Assembly: GCA_000432435.1 (NCBI GenBank)
Contig: HF993136.1
Location: 173,132 to 218,969 of the forward strand
Direction: 5' to 3'
Length of the DNA: 45,838 nt
Origin: Eubacterium sp. CAG:180
GTDB taxonomy: Bacteria > Bacillota > Clostridia > Oscillospirales > Acutalibacteraceae
Below, one piece after another: positions 40,647 to 45,838 of this stretch. Position numbers and translations under genes: made by a program. Within the stretch, counting starts at the first letter, position 1. Every line of letters starts with the position of its first letter. A model generated the notes under the pieces. It had not been told where the DNA came from and ran no database searches. It saw only the letters and a list, made by a program, of their open reading frames with translations.

Positions 40647-41999
40647 ATGACAAAGGACGAATATTTAATAACCGATCCGCCGCTCAAGGCTTTGACTGTT
40701 TTTGCGATGCCTATGATTTTAGGCAGCTTCTTTCAACAAGTATACAATATGGCTGATTCAATTATCGTCGGTCAATTTGTCGGCTCCTCTGCCCTTGCGG
40801 CCGTCGGAGCTTGTGCCGCACTTACAAATGTTTTTATTTGTATCGCACTCGGTGCAGGCGTGGGCGCAGGTGTGCTTGTAAGCCGTTATTTCGGTGCTCA
40901 AAATTACGGCAAGATGAAAACAATCGTATCAACCTCGTTAATCAGCTTTTTGCTTTTAAGCATATTTCTCGGTATCTTTGGATTTTTCGGTTCTAATTGG
41001 ATGATGAGCATACTGCAAACGCCTGCGGATATAATGGAGGATGCGGTACTGTACTTGCGCATCTATTTTGCGGGCTTTCCGTTTTTATTTATGTACAACA
41101 TTCTTTCAACCATGTTTACTTCAATCGGTGAATCGAAAATTCCGTTATGGCTTTTAATATTTTCATCTGTATTGAATATCATCATGGACCTTTGGATGGT
41201 GGGCGGTCTTAAACTCGGAGTATTCGGTGCGGCTCTTGCCACTCTTATTGCACAGGGCATTTCTGCCGTACTTTCCCTTTTGATTTTTCTTTATCGAATG
41301 CGAAAATACGCAAGTCCGTTTCATCGATTTGACAAAAGCGGACTGCGTTTAATGCTTAAAATCGCCGTTCCGTCTATTCTTCAACAATCCACGGTATCAA
41401 TCGGTATGATGATTGTGCAGGCGGTTGTAAATCCGTTTGGCACGCAAGCACTCGCAGGCTACGCGGCAACGATGAGAATAGAGAATGTTTTTTCACTGAT
41501 ATTTGTATCAATCGGGAATGCCGTGTCACCATTTGTTTCGCAAAATCTCGGTGCCGGAAAAATTGACCGTATTAAAAAAGGCTACCGCGCCGCTTTGCTG
41601 TTAGATGTATGCTTTGCCGTACTTGCATTTGTAATTATTGAAACGATGCACACTCAAATATCTTCACTTTTCTTAGGAAAAGACGGAACGGAATTAGCGT
41701 ATCAAGTTTCCGGTGATTATATGAAATGGATTGGATACTTTTTCATATTTATGGGTATCAAAATGGCAACAGACGGTGTTCTTCGCGGACTTGGAAATAT
41801 GCGCCCGTTTTTGACTGCAAATATGGTCAACCTTGCGATTCGGTTATCCGTAGCATTGATTTTTGCACCGCATTTCGGCATTGCATTTGTATGGCTTGCA
41901 GTTCCGGCAGGTTGGCTAGCCAACTTTGTAATTTCCTATGCGGCACTGAGAAAATCTTGGCCGAAAAATGCTTTGGAGCAGGAAATCCACCATATCTAA
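40647..41999 (+). CDS. MATE-family multidrug efflux transporter
   Basis: 450 residues with about 12 hydrophobic segments. The two-fold MatE architecture shows in the N-half PMILGSFFQQVYNMADSIIV with GAGVGAGVLVSRYFGA, and in the C-half IAVPSILQQSTVSIGMMIVQ with GNAVSPFVSQNLGAGK. Such pumps export cationic drugs or metabolites in exchange for Na+ or H+. Clostridial members of this subgroup are usually uncharacterised. It is a single gene with its own promoter and a perfect terminator right after the stop. GGAG lies nine bases before the ATG. Confidence 0.93.
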   Translation: MTKDEYLITDPPLKALTVFAMPMILGSFFQQVYNMADSIIVGQFVGSSALAAVGACAALTNVFICIALGAGVGAGVLVSRYFGAQNYGKMKTIVSTSLISFLLLSIFLGIFGFFGSNWMMSILQTPADIMEDAVLYLRIYFAGFPFLFMYNILSTMFTSIGESKIPLWLLIFSSVLNIIMDLWMVGGLKLGVFGAALATLIAQGISAVLSLLIFLYRMRKYASPFHRFDKSGLRLMLKIAVPSILQQSTVSIGMMIVQAVVNPFGTQALAGYAATMRIENVFSLIFVSIGNAVSPFVSQNLGAGKIDRIKKGYRAALLLDVCFAVLAFVIIETMHTQISSLFLGKDGTELAYQVSGDYMKWIGYFFIFMGIKMATDGVLRGLGNMRPFLTANMVNLAIRLSVALIFAPHFGIAFVWLAVPAGWLANFVISYAALRKSWPKNALEQEIHHI

Positions 42000-42034
42000 A
42001 GAAACAGTCACCGCAACGGTGACTGTTTCTTTTT
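42000..42034 (+). terminator. Intrinsic terminator of the MATE gene
   Basis: A perfect 14-bp stem AGAAACAGTCACCG / CGGTGACTGTTTCT with a CAA loop and TTTT after it, beginning one base past the stop codon. Confidence 0.92.
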
Positions 42035-42036
42035 GA

Positions 42037-42471
42037 CGAAAAAGCAGAAAAAGCGAACGGGAAATTGTTGTAGGCAAGCTGAAAACCGCTTCAAGCAAGC
42101 GTATTGTACCCTTAAGCGAAACTGCAATACAAGCGATTATCGAATTACGCAACGAGCGATATTTCGGTGAGGACGCACCGTTGATACCCGATGCAGACGG
42201 AAACTTTACAAGACCGTTGAATTTAAGAAAACAGTTTTATTCCATACTCGATGCGGCAGGAATTGAGAAAAAAGGCTTACACAGTTTGCGCCACACCTTC
42301 GCAACAAAGCTTGTAACAGGAGTGCGAGCAGATGACGGAACGGTAAAAGCATTAACACCGAGGCAGGTGGCAGACTTACTCGGACACACAACTTCAGAAA
42401 TAACCGAAATGTATTATGTCAAGCGAAACACGGATATGCTGATGGGCGTTACAAACGGATTTGAATTGTGA
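42037..42471 (+). pseudogene. Tyrosine recombinase (phage-type integrase), C-terminal half only
   Basis: The frame is open from 42037 (an in-frame TGA lies at 42034-42036) to the stop at 42469-42471, but with no start codon or ribosome binding site. The translation shows the beta-hairpin Lys region GKLKTASSKRIVPLS, then HSLRHTFATK (the H-x-x-R box), ADLLGHTTSEIT (the second His) and MYYVKR with the nucleophilic Tyr. The N-terminal arm-binding and core-binding domains and the first catalytic Arg are missing. It is a 5'-truncated remnant of an integrative element, directly abutting the MATE terminator. No att site or partner genes are recognisable. Confidence 0.85.
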
Positions 42472-42508
42472 TATAAGACGGATAATCGTTATTTGAGCAG
42501 ATGAAAAA

Positions 42509-42533
42509 ACAGCGTGAGAATTCCTCACGCTGT
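42509..42533 (-). terminator. Terminator of the MerR-linked operon
   Basis: A 10-bp perfect stem ACAGCGTGAG / CTCACGCTGT with a 5-nt loop. On the minus strand it is followed by TTTTTTC, about 70 bp after the alcohol dehydrogenase stop codon. It may also end the integrase remnant on the plus strand. Confidence 0.8.
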
Positions 42534-42605
42534 AAGTAATTAAATATTCAATAAAATGTTATATGGTCAGATTTTCCAAATCAAATGGTGATTGATCAAT
42601 AAATA

Positions 42606-43775
42606 TTATAAGCTATCAGATAACACCTTGATTTTTTCATCACGGCTAAGAGTCTTATAACCGCCATCCATTGTTAGTGTTAAATCGGCAATGTTTTCTA
42701 TATCATCTTTGGTAACTCCCAAATCGGATATATTAGTAATAACACCGATTTCGTTCATCCAATTTTCCATTGCAAGTAATCCTTCTTTTGCAATTTGCTC
42801 ATCTGTTTTGCCTTGAGGGGAAACGTTCCAAACATTGATTGCAAAACGCTTAAATTTATCAAGTCCGTAAGGCATAATATATCTGTAATAAGCGAGAGAA
42901 ACAGCAGAAAGCGTCATACCGTGGGTTGCATTTGTATAACCTCCGACTGCCTGACCGAGCATATGAACCTCCCAATCGGTTGTTTTGCCTTTGGCAATAA
43001 GGGTGTTAAGCGCCCAAGTAGCAGTCCACATAATATTGCTTCTTGCTTCGTAATCATTAGGATTTTTTATCGCAACAAGGCTTGAGTGAATAACACTTTT
43101 CATAAGTGCTTCGCTGATATAATCGCTTGTATTATCATCAGTTCCTGAAAAATATTGTTCGCAAATATGATTGAAAATATCATAAATTCCCGACACCATT
43201 TGGTATTTCGGCAATGTCATTGTAAAGCGAGGATTAAGGATTGTAAATCTCGGCATAATCTTTTCATCTGCAAAAACATGACCGATTTTTTCTTTAGTAT
43301 TCTGATTTGTAATTACAGAACCTGCGTTCATTTCCGAGCCTGTTCCAACCATAGTCAAAACACATCCAATCGGTATTATTTCACAATCTGGTTCTTCAAA
43401 ACGGACAAAATATTTTTCCCAAGGATCTTCATTACAATTAACAGAAACAGAAAGCGCCTTTGAAAAATCGCAAACAGAACCACCGCCAACTGCGAGAATA
43501 AAATCCGCATTATGATTTCTTGCTATTTCTATACCTTCATAAAGTTTTTCAACAGTCGGATTTGGCATCACGCCCTCAATTTCTGTGATGTTTTTATTAC
43601 TTCCTTTTAGGATTTTGATTATATCGTCATAAATACCATTCTTTTTTATAGAACCTGTACCATATACAAGTACAACATTATCACCGTATTTTTTCAATTC
43701 ATCACTTAAATTGGATAATGAATTTTCTCCAAAATAAAGTTTTGTCGGATTACAATAACTAAAATTTCCTAACAT
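42606..43775 (-). CDS. Iron-dependent alcohol dehydrogenase (BdhA/YqhD-like)
   Basis: 389-residue group III alcohol dehydrogenase that reduces aldehydes to alcohols with NAD(P)H. The nucleotide motif is GGGSVCD (97-103). The metal ligands appear as Asp199 and His203 (YDIFNH), His271 (WEVHMLG) and His285 (NATHG), matching the spacing of E. coli YqhD D194/H198/H267/H281. Clostridial butanol dehydrogenases and the aldehyde-detoxifying YqhD are the closest well-known relatives. It is the last gene of a three-gene unit behind a MerR-type promoter, which favours detoxification over fermentation. A GGAG site precedes the ATG. Confidence 0.93.
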   Translation of the reverse strand: MLGNFSYCNPTKLYFGENSLSNLSDELKKYGDNVVLVYGTGSIKKNGIYDDIIKILKGSNKNITEIEGVMPNPTVEKLYEGIEIARNHNADFILAVGGGSVCDFSKALSVSVNCNEDPWEKYFVRFEEPDCEIIPIGCVLTMVGTGSEMNAGSVITNQNTKEKIGHVFADEKIMPRFTILNPRFTMTLPKYQMVSGIYDIFNHICEQYFSGTDDNTSDYISEALMKSVIHSSLVAIKNPNDYEARSNIMWTATWALNTLIAKGKTTDWEVHMLGQAVGGYTNATHGMTLSAVSLAYYRYIMPYGLDKFKRFAINVWNVSPQGKTDEQIAKEGLLAMENWMNEIGVITNISDLGVTKDDIENIADLTLTMDGGYKTLSRDEKIKVLSDSL

Positions 43776-43811
43776 AATTTTGCTCCATTCTTTAATAATG
43801 TAGAAATTTCA

Positions 43812-44351
43812 TTACACATTTTTACCCATTTGATATGCAAGTTTCATTGCAGGGTGATTTTTAATTTCACCTTTTTCATACACACCGCCGGCAACAACAG
43901 TTCCTTTTTCAACTGCACCTTCGACACAATCGGCATAACCTCTGAAACAAGCTAATGTTGTGTCTGCTGACGATTTTTCATTGTCTGCCATAGTAGTAAT
44001 ATAATAAAATTCCTTGTTTTTAACCTCTAACCAACGAGCAACAGTACGGTCGATAACTGCTTTTAGCTGAGCATCTATTGAATAAAAGTAAACCGGACTC
44101 GCCAACACAAGAACATCAGCATAAATCATTTTTTGTAAAATCTCAGCCATATCGTCCTTAAATACACACGCACCGCTATTTTTACTGCAATGGTAACAAG
44201 CAATACAAGGGTGTATATTCTTTTCGGACACATGAATTTTTTCAACATTATGACCGGCTTCTGTTGCACCTTTGGCAAATTCATCACACAAAATGTCAGA
44301 GTTACCATTCTTTCGAGGACTGCCTGACAGAATTAAAACTTTTTTACTCAT
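43812..44351 (-). CDS. Flavodoxin-like NAD(P)H-dependent FMN reductase with Cys motif
   Basis: 179 residues with a flavodoxin fold. The FMN phosphate loop is SGSPRKNGNSD (9-19), and ASPVYFYSIDAQLKAVIDR is the flavin-contact segment. Cysteines at 49, 52, 55 and 62 (CIACYHCSKNSGAC) match the compact cluster motif of iron-sulfur flavoproteins, so it may carry a 4Fe-4S cluster. It likely passes electrons from NAD(P)H or ferredoxin to a quinone, nitro compound or partner protein. It lies 15 bp after the CMD-cupin gene and 36 bp before the alcohol dehydrogenase gene. Confidence 0.88.
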   Translation of the reverse strand: MSKKVLILSGSPRKNGNSDILCDEFAKGATEAGHNVEKIHVSEKNIHPCIACYHCSKNSGACVFKDDMAEILQKMIYADVLVLASPVYFYSIDAQLKAVIDRTVARWLEVKNKEFYYITTMADNEKSSADTTLACFRGYADCVEGAVEKGTVVAGGVYEKGEIKNHPAMKLAYQMGKNV

Positions 44352-44366
44352 AATTAAGTTCTCCCT

Positions 44367-45134
44367 TTAAGAATTTATTGCGTTAAAATATTCCTCATCT
44401 GACACAGCTTCCAGCCATTCATTTGATGTATTTTCTCCCGGAACTTCAATAGCTAAATGAGAAAAACAACTATCAGCCGAAGCTCCGTGCCAATGCTTGA
44501 CATTCGCAGGAATATTCACAACATCGCCGGGTAGCATTTCTATAGCTTTCTTGCCCCATTCCTGATAATATCCTCGTCCGGAAACACAAATCAAAATTTG
44601 TCCGCCACCATTTTCAGAATGATGAATATGCCAATTGTTTCTGCATTTTGGCTCAAAGGTTACATTGAAAATTCCGACCTGTTGCGTGGAAATAGGTGCA
44701 AGGTAGCTTTTGCCTATAAAATACTGTGCAAAGTTGTCGTTCGGCTCACCAATCGGAAATATCATTGATGAAATATGTTTTTCAATCGTATTATCTTCAG
44801 TTTCCTCGTTCTTATCATTCCACACTTCTTTTGCCATACGAAATGCAGCCCAAGCTTTTGGCCATCCTGCATAAAAAGCATTATGCGTTAAAATCTCCGT
44901 GATTTCTTCTTTTGTGATTCCGTTTTTCTTAGCACTTTCCAAATGGTAACGAAAAGCGGAATCGATTAAACCTTGCGACATTAAAGAAGTAACTGTAACA
45001 AGTGAACGGTCTCTGAGCGATAACTTGTCTTCTCTGTTCCAAACCTCACCAAATAATACATCATCATTTAATTCGGCAAATTTCGGAGCAAATTCTCCTA
45101 ATTCTTTTCTACCGGCTGTTTGCTTTACTGCCAT
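44367..45134 (-). CDS. Carboxymuconolactone decarboxylase-like and cupin fusion protein
   Basis: 255 residues in two domains. The N-terminal CMD/AhpD-like part (about 1-105) has RDRSLVTVTSLMSQG, YHLESAKKNGITKEEI and THNAFYAGWPKAWAA; it lacks the CxxC of AhpD peroxidases. The C-terminal cupin (about 150-235) has metal-binding His in NNWHIHHSE, Gln179 and KHWHG, with PGDVVNIPANV. Such fusions are often annotated only as cupin or CMD proteins; the reaction is unknown. It is the first gene after a MerR-type promoter. A TTG three codons earlier is open, but GGAGG nine bases before the ATG at 45134 sets the start. Confidence 0.88.
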   Translation of the reverse strand: MAVKQTAGRKELGEFAPKFAELNDDVLFGEVWNREDKLSLRDRSLVTVTSLMSQGLIDSAFRYHLESAKKNGITKEEITEILTHNAFYAGWPKAWAAFRMAKEVWNDKNEETEDNTIEKHISSMIFPIGEPNDNFAQYFIGKSYLAPISTQQVGIFNVTFEPKCRNNWHIHHSENGGGQILICVSGRGYYQEWGKKAIEMLPGDVVNIPANVKHWHGASADSCFSHLAIEVPGENTSNEWLEAVSDEEYFNAINS

Positions 45135-45167
45135 ATATTTCAACCTCCTAAAAATTAAAATTCGCTA

Positions 45168-45196
45168 TTGAATATTTTTTTAATCTCTGTTATATT
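45168..45196 (+). promoter_or_regulatory. Promoter of merR
   Basis: TTGAAT (45168-45173), a 17-bp spacer and TATATT (45191-45196) on the plus strand. Its expected start point falls on the -10 box of the divergent operon promoter, so MerR bound there should also affect its own gene. Confidence 0.65.
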
Positions 45197-45197
45197 G

Positions 45198-45228
45198 ATA
45201 ATAGCACCTAAACCTAACTTTAAGTCAA
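45198..45228 (-). promoter_or_regulatory. MerR-type promoter and operator of the CMD-cupin operon
   Basis: TTGACT (45228-45223) and TATTAT (45203-45198) on the minus strand are separated by 19 bp, the over-long spacing typical of MerR-activated promoters. Within and beside the spacer lies an imperfect inverted repeat, CTTAAAG-TTAG-GTTTAGG. MerR proteins twist such DNA to realign the two boxes. Confidence 0.8.
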
Positions 45229-45257
45229 GAGTTTTTTATTTTTTGGGAGGGAAAAAT

Positions 45258-45698
45258 ATGTATACAATCGGTCAAGTATCTGAAATGTTTGATTTACCGG
45301 TATCAACTTTGCGTTACTATGATAAAGAAGGGCTGTTTCCTGAATTAAATCGCACATCGGGAATTAGACAATTTAGCGAAAATGAAATTGAGGCATTGCG
45401 TGTAATTGAATGCTTGAAAAAAACAGGTTTACAAATAAAAGACATTAAGCAATTTATGTCTTGGTGTTTGGAAGGAAGTTCAACATATACCAAAAGGAAA
45501 GAGTTGTTTGAAAGCCAAAAAAAGCAAGTAGAAGCTGAGATTACCAAGTTGAATAAAACGCTTGATATGTTAAATTTCAAATGTTGGTATTACAGTGAGG
45601 CTATCAAAGACGGAAGCGAAGATAGGATAAAAAGTATGATTCCTGATGAATTACCAAACAGCGTTAAATCTGCATATATGAATTCACACAAAGAATGA
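45258..45698 (+). CDS. MerR-family transcriptional regulator (AdhR/NmlR-like)
   Basis: 146 residues. The winged helix-turn-helix is YTIGQVSEMFDLPVSTLRYYDKEGLFP, with wing SGIRQFSENEIEALRVI (about 34-50). A long dimerisation coiled coil (about 80-118) and a short C-terminal effector part follow. There is no metal-binding Cys pair at the C-terminus; the single Cys in NFKCWYYSE and those at FMSWCLEG and IECLKK could be electrophile sensors. The start is fixed by GGGAGGGA before the ATG at 45258; upstream codons of the open frame run through the promoter. It diverges from the CMD-cupin, flavoprotein and alcohol dehydrogenase operon, as AdhR does in Bacillus. Confidence 0.92.
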   Translation: MYTIGQVSEMFDLPVSTLRYYDKEGLFPELNRTSGIRQFSENEIEALRVIECLKKTGLQIKDIKQFMSWCLEGSSTYTKRKELFESQKKQVEAEITKLNKTLDMLNFKCWYYSEAIKDGSEDRIKSMIPDELPNSVKSAYMNSHKE

Positions 45699-45722
45699 AA
45701 AATTAGATAAAAAAGAAAAAAT

Positions 45723-45838
45723 AATCACTAACGAATTTGACTTGTGATTGATGCTTTTTTGATGATGTACCAAACGGATTGCGTGGATTGTGTGGCACAT
45801 AGTGAACAAAAAACGGTGTGAAAATGAAAAGACGGCGT
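45723..45838 (+). other. Right-edge region after merR
   Basis: A weak hairpin (AATCAC / GTGATT, 45723-45749) followed by GATGCTTTTTTG may end merR. Beyond it, a 19-residue frame starts at 45762 (MMYQTDCVDCVAHSEQKTV, stop at 45821) and an ATG at 45824 opens a frame leaving the window. Neither has a clear ribosome binding site or a recognisable product. Confidence 0.35.

Noticed and set aside
45762..45821. 19-residue small protein at the right edge
   Set aside because: No ribosome binding site or known family; too short to support as a gene.

Overview
This window looks like the chromosome of a spore-forming, low-to-mid GC Clostridia member, most likely in the Oscillospirales/Ruminococcaceae. 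Three things point there. The gene order gdpP-rplI-dnaB joined to tilS-hpt-ftsH is Firmicutes-like. There is an alpha/beta-type small acid-soluble spore protein. A secreted leucine-rich-repeat protein carries a C-terminal type I dockerin, a hallmark of cellulosome- or amylosome-building ruminococci. Most promoters fit the sigma-A consensus with 16-18 bp spacing, and most transcription units end in clear intrinsic terminators.

Layout. 1-510: 5' part of an AraC-type regulator running off the left edge. 651-8519 (minus): gdpP, rplI, dnaB, tilS, hpt, ftsH, closely packed (c-di-AMP turnover, ribosome, replication, tRNA-Ile lysidine, purine salvage, membrane proteolysis). 8614-13097 (minus): RNase J with a long basic N-terminal extension, and a nucleotidyltransferase/phosphohexomutase fusion whose catalytic motifs are eroded. 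13239-13691 (plus): RNase HI. 13791-19245 (minus): uvrC, a HAD phosphatase, rsmD, coaD, a coiled-coil protein, a DUF4830 protein and an RsuA-type pseudouridine synthase. 19322-22617 (minus): HPr, a polysaccharide deacetylase and adenine deaminase. 22742-22818 (minus): tRNA-Pro(CGG). 23063-28657 (minus): a GH25 lysozyme, a Cof-type HAD phosphatase, a DUF1003 protein, pyruvate kinase and YebC. 28991-29182 (plus): the spore protein gene. 29324-31793 (minus): two secreted paralogues built from 22-residue aromatic repeats. 31957-36220 (minus): a divergent type IIA topoisomerase pair. 36388-38751: a UPF0291/DUF896 gene, then a YjjG-like HAD and the CCA-adding enzyme. 38799-40148 (minus): the LRR-dockerin protein.

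From about 40.2 kb the character changes to accessory DNA. There is a 500-bp intergenic stretch with a decayed reading frame and a terminator-like hairpin. It is followed by a MATE efflux pump, the C-terminal half of a tyrosine recombinase with no start, and an AT-richer MerR-controlled cluster: merR diverging from a CMD-cupin fusion, an Fe-S-type flavoprotein and an iron-dependent alcohol dehydrogenase. The merR/cupin intergenic region holds two overlapping divergent promoters. The one serving the operon has the 19-bp spacer typical of MerR-activated promoters. By family precedent (AdhR/NmlR) this would be a reactive aldehyde/electrophile response.

I did not find a CRISPR array, an intact insertion sequence or an obvious new defence system. 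The most interesting signals are the divergent topoisomerase pair, the recombining aromatic-repeat paralogues with a possible cohesin-like domain near a dockerin protein, the MerR operator architecture beside an integrase scar, and the degenerate sugar-nucleotide fusion protein upstream of RNase J.
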